A stretch of DNA of 64,000 nt from GW2011-AR18 sp038046085 (GTDB lineage Archaea > Nanobdellota > Nanobdellia > SCGC-AAA011-G17 > GW2011-AR18). Below, piece after piece: positions 1 through 8,266 of this stretch; position 1 is the stretch's first letter, and each line of letters begins with the position of its first letter. The notes under the pieces are model-generated. The model was not told the origin of the DNA, made no database searches, and was given only the letters and a program-made list of their open reading frames with translations. Location: contig JBBSWW010000003.1 of NCBI GenBank assembly GCA_038046085.1, positions 36,583 to 100,582 on the forward strand, given 5' to 3'. The position numbers were made by a program, and so were the translations under genes.

Positions 1-621
1 CATCATACCATAATTCTCATGATATTTTGAATATACAAAATGAGGATGACCGCCAGCATAGTAATTAAAGCCTTTAGGAAGAATAGAAATAGATTCAGAT
101 TCAATCTTCTCAAAACTATAATCCTTAAGCTCCTCCAAAAGAGTATGGAACAAGAAAATCTTGAAACCAGGCTCACTCTCTAAATTAGACTTATCAAGAT
201 TAGCATAATCATAAGTCTCAAGACCACCTTTCCTACCAAACATTCCTGCTAATTTAACACCGGTTCTATCAACTGTAAAATCTAATTTATTATTATTAAA
301 TTTCATCACATTATGAACTAAACCAGCATTCTCAAGAACATCAAGCATAGTCTTACCAGAAGCAGAGAAATCATGAGAACCAGGAATTATATAGATAGGA
401 ATATCAAAATCTTTTAATCTATTTAAAATCTTAGCAGTAGACTTAAGGATATCAATAGATGGAAGAGCTGTATCAAACAAATCACCAGCAATCAAAACAA
501 AACCAACATGTTCCTTAATACAGATATCAGCAGCTAATTCAAAACTTTTAAGGTTAATATCCCTCAAAGAATCCTCCCTCCAGCCTCCAATATGACAATC
601 AGAAAAGTGTGCAAACTTCAT
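1..621 (-). CDS. mre11: DNA double-strand break repair nuclease Mre11 (3' end cut by window)
   Basis: N-terminal 207 codons of a calcineurin-like phosphoesterase; the reading frame runs off the left window edge, so the C-terminus is missing. Metal-site motifs are in Mre11 order: FSDCHIG (D8, H10), AGDLFD (D47), GSHD (82-85), FHT and GGHPH. The third motif has Ser where canonical Mre11 has Asn (GNHD). Mre11 with Rad50 processes DNA ends by Mn-dependent nuclease activity; Rad50 is not in this window. The ATG at 621 is preceded by a TATA-like CTATAAAAATAA about 27 nt upstream (643-654), suggesting a leaderless transcript. The family call is firm; exact partnership is inferred. Confidence 0.9.
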   Translation of the reverse strand, partial: MKFAHFSDCHIGGWREDSLRDINLKSFELAADICIKEHVGFVLIAGDLFDTALPSIDILKSTAKILNRLKDFDIPIYIIPGSHDFSASGKTMLDVLENAGLVHNVMKFNNNKLDFTVDRTGVKLAGMFGRKGGLETYDYANLDKSNLESEPGFKIFLFHTLLEELKDYSFEKIESESISILPKGFNYYAGGHPHFVYSKYHENYGMM

Positions 622-686
622 AGTAAAATAAGAATCACTCTATTATTTTTATAGTTAATTATGATAAAACATCTATTTTTTACAAA

Positions 687-2132
687 TTATTCGAATAAAA
701 TCTTTTTCTTCCTTGACCTGATTATATAAATTAATAAAATGATAATTATTACTGGAATTATATATAATAAGTAGAACCAATGTAAACTTTTTGAATTTGA
801 TACCTCTTTTATATTGACTGAAGTTTCGTTTGTATTTCCTATTTCGTTATTGTTTACTTTTTGAGTATTATTAATAAAAATAAATTCAGTCCTGTCAAAA
901 TATATAACTTCATCATTAATTGTCTTATAATCCCCTTTGATAAATATAGGATATCTTCCATCTGGAACTTCCTTATTATTAAATTCAATCTTGTATTCAT
1001 CACCATAATTCAGTAAAGGAATATCTTTATCAATATTTGAGTCAAGAATATTGCTCTTAATCTTTAATTTAACATTTTTATAACTATGAATATCTTTAAT
1101 CCCAGAATTCCTGAAGTAGAATATTATATCATCATTAGAATTATAGATCTTATTGTATTTATTAAACCTGAATTCAGGATCAATCTTTGTAATATTAAAT
1201 CTTATATTTTTCTGGATATTATATGATCTCCCAAGCATAGAATATACAATATATAACTCAATATTATTACCATATCCAAGAATATTCCCATCAATAGAAA
1301 ATTGCCTGCTTGAATTACCAGGCATATTAATATTCCTTTTTATATTCTCTTCATTAATCTTGAATAACTTAGGTCTTAGTTCAATGTTCTTTATATTAAT
1401 ATCATCTGGAAAATCATTAGAGAGGTTGAAATTGAATTTTATATTTTCATTAATATCAAAATTTTCTTTAGGAAGTTTATCAACAATAATATTCAAACCA
1501 TATTCTTTTACTTTTATGTTATTCTCTTTCTTAATTTCTTGTAGGGAGTCACCATCAAAAAACATTATATTAGATGTTAATCTATAATTTCCTGATTCTT
1601 TAGTCATCAAATCATATTTACAATCAATTGATTCAGCCCTGTAGAGATTTGCTGATATTGTTAAAACATTATTCTTATAATCACATCCTGAGCTACTTAT
1701 AAAAGTAAAACCATCAGAGATATTTTCTATAAGAACTAAGTCTGTTGCAGGAATATCGCTGTCAACATTCTTAATATTAATATCAACAGAGAATAATTGA
1801 GTCTTGTAGACATATTTTGGGATATTCTTAGTGACTACTATATTTGAAACTTTCTTTAAAATTGTTATAGCAGCAGAATCTTCAGATTCAACTGAAGCAG
1901 CACATACTTTGATATTATCCTTAGAATCACAGTTATCAAATTTCATTATAAAACTATTGTGGTCATAATCAACTAAAACTTTAGTTCCGCTTATGGCAAC
2001 AGAAACATTTTTACCCTCAGCAACAGCAGATTCACCATCATACAAAGTTCCTGAATAAATAACTTTTTCAGGTCCTGCTAGAACATTATAAGATAATAAA
2101 ACTATAAATAATATTAAAAACCACTTTTTCAT
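687..2132 (-). CDS. Membrane-anchored surface protein with Ig-like/DUF11-type repeats
   Basis: 481 residues. A signal peptide (about 1-19, ending near VLAG) is followed by an extracellular part rich in Asn, Ile and beta-strand patterns. A stretch around 120-200 resembles the DUF11/conserved-repeat fold used in archaeal S-layer and stalk-like proteins. One C-terminal transmembrane helix (about 450-472) is followed by a basic stop-transfer tail RSRKKK. Topology is therefore type I, with the bulk outside the cell. No catalytic motif is visible. It lies just downstream of mre11 on the same strand (65 nt apart) but has no obvious functional link to it. Function is not recognised beyond surface display. 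Confidence 0.7.
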   Translation of the reverse strand: MKKWFLILFIVLLSYNVLAGPEKVIYSGTLYDGESAVAEGKNVSVAISGTKVLVDYDHNSFIMKFDNCDSKDNIKVCAASVESEDSAAITILKKVSNIVVTKNIPKYVYKTQLFSVDINIKNVDSDIPATDLVLIENISDGFTFISSSGCDYKNNVLTISANLYRAESIDCKYDLMTKESGNYRLTSNIMFFDGDSLQEIKKENNIKVKEYGLNIIVDKLPKENFDINENIKFNFNLSNDFPDDINIKNIELRPKLFKINEENIKRNINMPGNSSRQFSIDGNILGYGNNIELYIVYSMLGRSYNIQKNIRFNITKIDPEFRFNKYNKIYNSNDDIIFYFRNSGIKDIHSYKNVKLKIKSNILDSNIDKDIPLLNYGDEYKIEFNNKEVPDGRYPIFIKGDYKTINDEVIYFDRTEFIFINNTQKVNNNEIGNTNETSVNIKEVSNSKSLHWFYLLYIIPVIIIILLIYIIRSRKKKILFE

Positions 2133-2217
2133 GATTTATTCATAAAATAAGAATAATATAAAAGTATCTTTCTTTTATCATAATACTTAAAAACTAATAT
2201 TATATTATCTTTAAATC

Positions 2218-2514
2218 ATGAAAAATAGTGTAAGAGTATTAAAATCTGGGGGAAATGATGATTCTGGAAGTTTCTTTCAATCTCTAGAGATAGTTGTTGA
2301 TGGAGAGAAACATTTTGTATTACATCAAGGAGCTCCCAAAGATTCAGAAAATTATATGTATAGAAAAGCTGAATTTAAGACAGAAGAAGAATTATTAAAA
2401 GCTAATTCTGGGTATGCTGTAAAATCATGGGAAGATACAAATAATACTTGTGGATATGATTTACCTTATGACTTATTTTTACTTGCATTAAGAGTTCATA
2501 GAACTTCAGTCTAA
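2218..2514 (+). CDS. Hypothetical protein (98 aa)
   Basis: A small soluble protein with no signal peptide or membrane segment. It has an acidic N-terminal half and a C-terminal patch CGYDLPYDLFLL. I do not recognise a family. It is divergent from the surface protein upstream and converges on the RNase J gene, overlapping its 3' end by 9 nt. A TATA-like stretch (ATATTATAT-type) lies about 20-25 nt before the ATG, compatible with a leaderless transcript. Confidence 0.55.
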   Translation: MKNSVRVLKSGGNDDSGSFFQSLEIVVDGEKHFVLHQGAPKDSENYMYRKAEFKTEEELLKANSGYAVKSWEDTNNTCGYDLPYDLFLLALRVHRTSV

Positions 2515-3846
2515 TTTTAACTTTTGACCATTCTTAATAATATGGACAGTTTTACCAAATTTATAACCCATATCCTCACACATCTTAACTACAATATCTA
2601 ATTTGAATCTTTCACCCTGAGATGGAATAACATGTCTAGGCTTTACCATAGTTATGAATTCCTTAATATCATCATGAGAACCATGACCAGAAACATGAAT
2701 ATTACTAAATATCTGCACTTTATTAGCTAAAAGAATCTTTTCAAGTCTTTCACGATTAGCCATGTTAATAGGCTGAGGAATAGTGCTGCAAGAGAAAATG
2801 ACAGCATCATGATCTTTGAAAACAAATGGTAAAGCTTTGTTAACTATCTTATCAAGAATAGAACCTGGTTCACCTTGACCACCAGTACAAATAACTAAAT
2901 ATTTACCACGATCAGCTTCAATTTCTCTTAACATGTTTTTTCTTTCATTACCGAACTTGCATAATTGAACTTTTTCAGTGATATTAGTAATATGAGCTCT
3001 CTCAGCTGATTCAACATACTTACCCATTGATCTTCCTAAAATTACTATTTTTCTTTTTATTTTTTTACCTAATTCAATTGCAGTAGTAATCCTACTAATA
3101 TGAGATGAGAACATAGTGACAAAAATAGCTTTATCTTCAAAATTATTCTCTAATAAAACTTTAGATAACATTTCTTTAGCTGTAGATTCATCAGGAGTAT
3201 GACCTGGACGATGAGCATACATAGATTCAGTAATCAAAGATAAGACCTTACCAGAATCACCTAACTCTTTAAGTCTTTTATAATTAGTCTTAGGACCAAG
3301 TAAAGGGTTATTATCAAACTTGAAATCATTACCATACAATAAAATACCATCAGAGGTATGGATTGCAATAATAGCACACTGCATAGTTGAGTGAGTAACT
3401 CTTATCAATTCAATAGTGATATTATCTGTGATCTTTATTTTGGAATCTAGTTCTACTTTAGTCAATTTGTTAGGTAGCTCTACTCTTTCATCTCTTAAGG
3501 ATTCTCTTAAAACTTCAATAGTATATGGAGAGCCTATTATCTGGCATTTGTATTTAGCTGCTAAGAACTGGACTGAAGAAATATGATCTAAATGACAATG
3601 ACCTAATACAATAGCTTTAACTTTTGATTTCCATTCTGAAATCTTATTATCATCAGGAACAGCACCGATATCTATTAATTGTTGAGTTGAAAGAACTCTA
3701 ATATTACCCTCTTCTGATTCCTGCTGAGCTAAAATAGAAACATCAATACCCATATCAAGAATAATAACTTCATCATTAACACGAACAGCAGTCATGTTCT
3801 TACCAACTTCTTCATAACCACTAACTGCACAAATTTCAATATCCAT
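2506..3846 (-). CDS. rnj: Archaeal RNase J (metallo-beta-lactamase/beta-CASP 5'-3' exoribonuclease)
   Basis: 446 residues, the usual length for archaeal RNase J, which lacks the long C-terminal domain of the bacterial enzyme. The metallo-beta-lactamase core has GHCHLDH (H83, H85, D87, H88), a downstream VTHSTM motif and YGNDFKFD. A beta-CASP insert follows, and the C-terminal HVSGHGSHDD carries motif C. Archaeal RNase J degrades 5'-monophosphorylated RNA 5' to 3'. The window also encodes aCPSF1 (16586-20038), so both main archaeal beta-CASP nucleases are close together. Start ATG at 3846, with a short leader. Confidence 0.92.
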   Translation of the reverse strand: MDIEICAVSGYEEVGKNMTAVRVNDEVIILDMGIDVSILAQQESEEGNIRVLSTQQLIDIGAVPDDNKISEWKSKVKAIVLGHCHLDHISSVQFLAAKYKCQIIGSPYTIEVLRESLRDERVELPNKLTKVELDSKIKITDNITIELIRVTHSTMQCAIIAIHTSDGILLYGNDFKFDNNPLLGPKTNYKRLKELGDSGKVLSLITESMYAHRPGHTPDESTAKEMLSKVLLENNFEDKAIFVTMFSSHISRITTAIELGKKIKRKIVILGRSMGKYVESAERAHITNITEKVQLCKFGNERKNMLREIEADRGKYLVICTGGQGEPGSILDKIVNKALPFVFKDHDAVIFSCSTIPQPINMANRERLEKILLANKVQIFSNIHVSGHGSHDDIKEFITMVKPRHVIPSQGERFKLDIVVKMCEDMGYKFGKTVHIIKNGQKLKLD

Positions 3847-3902
3847 TATGTAACATGAGTTAGAGATGGGTTTTATAAACCTTTTTAAAATTTCTAAAGA
3901 TA

Positions 3903-5006
3903 ATGGAACCTAGATGTAAGTATTATGGAAAATGTGGAGGATGCACATTACAGCATATAGACTATAGTATACAACTAGAGAATAAGAAGAATAATCTAAT
4001 AAAAACAATAAATTTTGAAAATATAGAAGTATATTCAGGAAAAGAATATAATTATAGAAATAGGATGGATCTATTATTCACAGAAAAAGGAATAGGATTC
4101 AGGAAAAAAGGGACATGGAAAGAGACATTAGATGTAGATGAGTGTGTAATATCAGATAATAGAATAAATGAACTGATAAAAGAATTAAGAGAGTTCTTTA
4201 AAGAAAATGATGCATTCAATCCAGTAAAACATACAGGAACATTCAGGTATGCAGTAATAAGAACACCAATAGATGATTCGTCAATATCATTTGTATTAAA
4301 TTCAGATTCAATGAAACTAGAAGAGGCAAGTGAGAGAATAAGAGAATTCAGTGAAAAGACAACAGCTAATAATATAGTTGTAACTTATGTAGAATCAAAC
4401 ACAGATGTAAGCTTATCAGAAGAATATTATGTAATAAAAGGAACAGAGTATCTGAAAGAAAAATACTTAGGAAAAGAATTCACATATCCAATACAGGGAT
4501 TCTTCCAGAATAATACAGAAGTAGCAGAAAAAATGCAGGAATATGTAAATAAAATATTAAAGAACTATAATGCAAAAGAGAGCCATTTAATAGACCTATA
4601 TGGTGGAGTTGGAACTTTTGGAATAATAAATTCAGAACTATTCAAGAAAGTGACAATAATAGAATCAGTAAAACCATCAATAGATGCAGCAAAGATAAAC
4701 ATAGAAAAAAATGAAGTAAAGAATACAGAAGCAATAATCTTAGATGCAAAACATTTACAGAAAATAAAAACACAAGGAAAATTATATTTGATAACAGATC
4801 CACCAAGATCAGGAATGCATCCAAAAACAATACAACAAATAAATGTAATAAGACCAGAAGTAATAATCTATATCTCATGCAATATAGAACAATTAGGAAA
4901 AGATATAGAAAAATTTACAGGATACAAAATAAAGAATGCAGCAATGTTTGATATGTTTCCACAAACAAACCATATAGAAGCAATAGTTGAATTGGTTAAA
5001 GGTTAA
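3903..5006 (+). CDS. 23S rRNA/tRNA (uracil-5-)-methyltransferase, RumA/TrmA-like, with Fe-S motif
   Basis: 367 residues. An N-terminal cysteine cluster (CKYYGKCGGC, C5-C14) matches the [4Fe-4S] site of RumA/RlmD enzymes. A C-terminal Rossmann methyltransferase domain follows, with the SAM motif DLYGGVGTFG, DPPRSGMHP, and the catalytic-Cys motif YISCN. The family makes m5U in 23S rRNA or at tRNA U54 using SAM; archaeal members have been described for both, so the substrate is left open. There is no N-terminal TRAM domain, as in the archaeal tRNA U54 group. Its last 24 codons are duplicated downstream of the Fic gene (6150-6221), so this 3' end has been rearranged. Confidence 0.88.
   Translation: MEPRCKYYGKCGGCTLQHIDYSIQLENKKNNLIKTINFENIEVYSGKEYNYRNRMDLLFTEKGIGFRKKGTWKETLDVDECVISDNRINELIKELREFFKENDAFNPVKHTGTFRYAVIRTPIDDSSISFVLNSDSMKLEEASERIREFSEKTTANNIVVTYVESNTDVSLSEEYYVIKGTEYLKEKYLGKEFTYPIQGFFQNNTEVAEKMQEYVNKILKNYNAKESHLIDLYGGVGTFGIINSELFKKVTIIESVKPSIDAAKINIEKNEVKNTEAIILDAKHLQKIKTQGKLYLITDPPRSGMHPKTIQQINVIRPEVIIYISCNIEQLGKDIEKFTGYKIKNAAMFDMFPQTNHIEAIVELVKG
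4935..5006 (+). repeat. Direct repeat copy 1: last 24 codons of the uracil methyltransferase gene
   Basis: 72 nt ending with the TAA stop of the methyltransferase gene. It matches 6150-6221 at 67 of 72 positions without gaps. The five differences fall so that four of five affected codons are synonymous (Phe, Gln, Val, Lys) and one is Gly to Ser. The two copies flank the Fic gene and its promoter. Confidence 0.9.
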
Positions 5007-5146
5007 ATTTACTGCCAAAACACTATAAATTTTACTACATTTTACTGCCAAAATGCTTCAAGTAATTTGTTTATTTTTATTATATCTTCTATAACTTTCC
5101 ATTATTCTATATTAATTTTACTGCCAAAAAGGTAAAGCTTATAAAG
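5007..5146 (+). promoter_or_regulatory. Fic promoter with three copies of TTTTACTGCCAAAA
   Basis: The 14-mer TTTTACTGCCAAAA occurs exactly at 5040-5053 and 5116-5129, and with one mismatch at the first base at 5007-5020. The third copy ends 8 nt before a TATA-like CTTATAAAG (5138-5146), which is about 25 nt from the ATG of the Fic gene at 5167. That placement suggests a leaderless transcript and a transcription factor binding next to BRE/TATA. Copy spacings are 33 and 76 nt. Operator function is inferred; the repeats themselves are seen directly. Confidence 0.65.
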
Positions 5147-5166
5147 TATTTCAAGCTTAATACATC

Positions 5167-6123
5167 ATGGCTTATTTAGAAAAAAAACATATAAATGGAC
5201 AAAATTATGTCTATTTTGTAAAAAAAGTCTCATTTATGAAAAAGCTATTTGTAATAAAGAAACACATAGGAATTGATTCTACAACAATCAGCAAAGAAAA
5301 ATATTTATTAGATAATATTGATGAATTATCAACTTACGAATTTAATTTTAGAAAACCCTTTCTTAAAGAACTTGAAAAAAATCTATCTTATAATAAAAGT
5401 CTTCTAGAAAAAATAGACAATAAAACTATAAAAATTGATAATTATATAGAAGGTAAGAAATGTCAAAAACTAGTAGATATTGAATTTTCAAAAGAGTTTA
5501 TATTTAATTCTAATAATATAGAAGGATCTAAAATTCCCTCAGATAGAGTTAGAGAGATAGTAGATACTGGAGATACAAAATATAAAAATAGAAATGAAGT
5601 TATAGAGGTTCAAAATTCTATAATTGCTTTTGATTATTTAAAAAATTCTTTTAATTTTAATATAACTTCTGTAAAAAGATTATATCACATTCTAACAAAT
5701 GGATTATTTATTGATGGCAATACTCTTTATCCTAAAGGATTTAAAAAAGAACCTAATATTGTGGGTGATTCACAGACTACCCCTCCTGAAAAAGTTGTTG
5801 AAGAATTAAATAATTTAATGAATTGGTATAAACAAAACAAAAATAAGATACATCCATTAGTTTTGGCTTTTGAATTTCACAAAAAATATGAGTTTATACA
5901 TCCATTTTTAGATGGAAATGGGAGAACTGGAAGAATGATAATGAATAAGATACTAATTAGTAATGGATACTCTCCTATAATTATATATAAGGATAATAAG
6001 TCTGCATATTTTAATGTGCTTGCAAAATCAAGATTTGGAAGGGCTAAGAGTTATTATCAATTTATGCTTGAACAAACAAATAAAAGTTATGATTATTTAC
6101 TAGAAGTAATAAATAAATATTAA
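5167..6123 (+). CDS. Fic family protein (class II, putative AMP/nucleotidyl transferase)
   Basis: 318 residues. The Fic core has an intact active-site motif HPFLDGNGRTGR (245-256), including the catalytic His245 and the anion-hole arginine. An inhibitory helix motif SNNIEG (115-120) fits the [S/T]xxxE[G/N] autoinhibition signature located N-terminal to the Fic core, which defines class II. An N-terminal domain (about 1-40, YVYFVKK...KKHIG) resembles the start of the second Fic protein in this window. Fic enzymes modify target Ser/Thr/Tyr hydroxyls, usually with AMP. The gene sits between two copies of the 3' end of its upstream neighbour, so it looks acquired. Target unknown. Confidence 0.9.
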   Translation: MAYLEKKHINGQNYVYFVKKVSFMKKLFVIKKHIGIDSTTISKEKYLLDNIDELSTYEFNFRKPFLKELEKNLSYNKSLLEKIDNKTIKIDNYIEGKKCQKLVDIEFSKEFIFNSNNIEGSKIPSDRVREIVDTGDTKYKNRNEVIEVQNSIIAFDYLKNSFNFNITSVKRLYHILTNGLFIDGNTLYPKGFKKEPNIVGDSQTTPPEKVVEELNNLMNWYKQNKNKIHPLVLAFEFHKKYEFIHPFLDGNGRTGRMIMNKILISNGYSPIIIYKDNKSAYFNVLAKSRFGRAKSYYQFMLEQTNKSYDYLLEVINKY

Positions 6124-6149
6124 TTAATGATTTACTATATAAACTCAAA

Positions 6150-6221
6150 AATGCAGCAATGTTTGATATGTTCCCACAGACAAACCATATAGAAGCAATA
6201 GTTGAATTGGTAAAGAGTTAA
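6150..6221 (+). pseudogene. Direct repeat copy 2: orphan 3' stub of a uracil methyltransferase gene
   Basis: 72 nt encoding NAAMFDMFPQTNHIEAIVEL plus VKS and a stop, the same as the C-terminus of the gene at 3903-5006 except for the last residue. It has no start codon or upstream coding part. Similarity to copy 1 stops sharply at 6150. The mostly synonymous differences indicate that both copies evolved as coding sequence before they were brought together. Confidence 0.85.
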
Positions 6222-6278
6222 TTTAGTGTATTCTTTACTATAGAAATCTTTAAATTATACAATTTTTGTTTATTAAAT

Positions 6279-6647
6279 ATGGTTTTTAGTTATACTCCAA
6301 TTAATGATGGACATGCAAATATTTATGATGGTTCAGATTTTAATGATTCTAAAAGAGTTTCTTTAACTTTATCTAGAGATTGTGATATATTGTATTATAC
6401 TAAAGATGGAATTCCTAGTCAATTTTACTTTTCTCAAATTTCTGATCTTAGTAGTCCAACACCTTCAATAAATTATAGTGTTACACATGATTTGCCTACT
6501 ACTTTTCCTTCTTGCTCCCCTGATGACTTAAAAAAATTATCAGATATCACTTGTGTGTCATTAGAAAAATTACTTGGTATACATCAAATAATAACTGATA
6601 GGGAAAATTCTAAACATGCTTGTGGTATTAAAACTGTATTAGTATAA
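6279..6647 (+). CDS. Hypothetical protein (122 aa)
   Basis: A soluble protein of unrecognised family with no signal peptide or membrane helix; it contains several Cys (near 35, 78, 91 and 115) and many Ser, Asp and Thr residues. It lies just beyond the orphan methyltransferase stub, at the edge of the inserted Fic segment. Its codons are T-rich on the + strand, unlike most + strand genes here, which favour A-ending codons; this suggests recent arrival. A TATA-like AAATTATAC lies about 25 nt upstream of the ATG. Confidence 0.5.
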   Translation: MVFSYTPINDGHANIYDGSDFNDSKRVSLTLSRDCDILYYTKDGIPSQFYFSQISDLSSPTPSINYSVTHDLPTTFPSCSPDDLKKLSDITCVSLEKLLGIHQIITDRENSKHACGIKTVLV

Positions 6648-6685
6648 TAAAAAAATAAAAATTTAATTTTAGAACTATCTAAGAT

Positions 6686-7381
6686 CTAACCAAAGTAATC
6701 TAATTCTTTCTTCTCAGATTTAGAACTATTATCAATAATCTCTTTTCTCTTCTCGATAAACTGTTTCAAGTTGTTTTCGAATTGTTTAGCAGCTTCTAAT
6801 AAAGGCTTGAAATCTAAATTAAGTTTTAAATAATCATCAAGAGCTTTTACAACTTTAGCGGCAGCTTCAGAATCTGGTAATTGTGAGTGAGCTTCAGCAA
6901 AAATACAAGTGACAGGGAAATCCTTAGCTTTCAATAATAAAGCAGCAGTAGTACCCATAATAATACCTTCAGTCATCTGCTTATTCTTCATCTTACCAGT
7001 ATTAGAAAAATAATAAAGATTAATCTCATTCTGAGCATGAGAGGGCATACCCTCAACTACAACTATCTCTTTAGCATCCATAGCAGCAGCTAAATCAAGC
7101 ATAGTAGCAGCTAATTCCCATTCAGAACCAGCAATCTCAGTCAAAGATTGTACAATAACCATGTTATACTTTTTATTATAATAAATAGTGATAGGATTAA
7201 CAATTTTAGATTTATGAATAGCAGTCAAAGGAACAATATGTTCAGACTCAATATGACCTATTTCTTCAACATCAAGATGATCAATCAAGAACTTAGTAGT
7301 TATCGTGCTTACTAAACCAATACTAGGGAAACCCTGGATAATAACAGGCTTCTTTGGCTTCTTGTTAAGAACAAACTTCAT
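6686..7381 (-). CDS. PAC2 family proteasome assembly chaperone-like protein
   Basis: 231 residues. The N-terminus (VIIQGFPSIGLVSTITTKFL, about 13-32) and the later VVEGMPSH and GTTAALLLKAK segments match the PAC2 fold (PAC2/PbaB-like). A C-terminal helical, charged tail (about 190-231) is predicted to coil. Archaeal PbaA/PbaB proteins bind or assemble 20S proteasome subunits. The proteasome beta gene is about 8.5 kb away at 15873, so the functional link is plausible but not operonic. Start ATG at 7381. Confidence 0.85.
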   Translation of the reverse strand: MKFVLNKKPKKPVIIQGFPSIGLVSTITTKFLIDHLDVEEIGHIESEHIVPLTAIHKSKIVNPITIYYNKKYNMVIVQSLTEIAGSEWELAATMLDLAAAMDAKEIVVVEGMPSHAQNEINLYYFSNTGKMKNKQMTEGIIMGTTAALLLKAKDFPVTCIFAEAHSQLPDSEAAAKVVKALDDYLKLNLDFKPLLEAAKQFENNLKQFIEKRKEIIDNSSKSEKKELDYFG

Positions 7382-7507
7382 ATATAAAATTTGAGAATAA
7401 TTATTTATTAAATTAATGTAAAACTATGAAGTAATAACAGTTAATTTTTGAAGTGTATAATAATTTATAAAAAAGTAGATAAATAAGATAAGAGAAAAAA
7501 TAAATTA

Positions 7508-8266
7508 ATGAAAATTCTAAGAAATTTATTAACAATAGCAGCATTAGCTTTATCATCAAATTCAGTTGCAAAGGATGGTGGCTTAGTTGTAAAGCCCCCA
7601 CTGGAAAAACCTAGGACTGTTGAATTTCTTGATAGAGAATTAAGAAAACCACAAAATCTTGAGGAGTTATCAAGAATTGCATATACAAATCCTCAAGGAA
7701 CACCAGAAGCTGGAGCATATTTTCTTGTAAAAGATGATAAACTATTAATTGTTGAAGCAAAAAATACAGGAACTTCAGTAGTTTCTGAACTTGAAGATAT
7801 AATAAATGGACCAGAATATTTAGAAGCTGCAAGAATACGACTTAATACAATAATAAATACATATTTTTTAACAAATGGAAACACAAAATGTGCACCATCA
7901 AATATGAATGACAAATACTGGAGAGAAAATGCTGATAAATTCAAAAAAATGCAAATAGAACTTAATGGATTTGACATGATATCACTAAGAAATGTGGCTA
8001 GAGATTTATTGCCTACAGTAAAAAGCAGATATTTCATGGCAGCTTTAGAAACAGATGGAAATTATTTTGAACTTGCAAGAATGCACACTCATAATAATTT
8101 AACAGAACCTTCAGAGATAGATGTATGTTTATCAAGAGAGACAGGAATAGATTATTTGGTATTATCTTATAATTTAGATAAAGATCCTTTAAAAGCAAAA
8201 CTTTATTCAGTAATAAAAGGAAAAGTGAAAATCGTTGGAGAATATGATCTAAAAAAACCTAATTAA
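7508..8266 (+). CDS. Exported protein with JAB/JAMM-like metalloprotease signature (tentative)
   Basis: 252 residues with an N-terminal signal peptide (about 1-22, cleavage near SVAKD). Two segments recall the MPN/JAB fold: PEAGAYFLVKDDKL near 60-75, where the catalytic Glu would lie, and HTHNNLTEPSEID near 198-210. The latter resembles the JAMM motif HxHx(7)Sx(2)D but has six rather than seven residues before the Ser. If real, this is an extracytoplasmic zinc isopeptidase-like protein. The insert between the two segments is long and the match imperfect, so the function is tentative. It overlaps the GTPase gene tail-to-tail by 8 nt. Confidence 0.55.
   Translation: MKILRNLLTIAALALSSNSVAKDGGLVVKPPLEKPRTVEFLDRELRKPQNLEELSRIAYTNPQGTPEAGAYFLVKDDKLLIVEAKNTGTSVVSELEDIINGPEYLEAARIRLNTIINTYFLTNGNTKCAPSNMNDKYWRENADKFKKMQIELNGFDMISLRNVARDLLPTVKSRYFMAALETDGNYFELARMHTHNNLTEPSEIDVCLSRETGIDYLVLSYNLDKDPLKAKLYSVIKGKVKIVGEYDLKKPN

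Noticed and set aside
4642..4878. Leucine-rich open frames antisense to several + strand genes (also near 16809-16994, 29181-29414 and 51525-51713)
   Set aside because: They are the mirror of A-rich codons in real genes, giving long Leu/Ile strings; none has its own motif, promoter or spacing that fits an operon.
5007..5129. Three TTTTACTGCCAAAA copies as a mini CRISPR
   Set aside because: The repeats are only 14 nt, spacings are unequal (33 and 76 nt), there are no cas genes in the window, and the position beside a TATA box fits a promoter element better.
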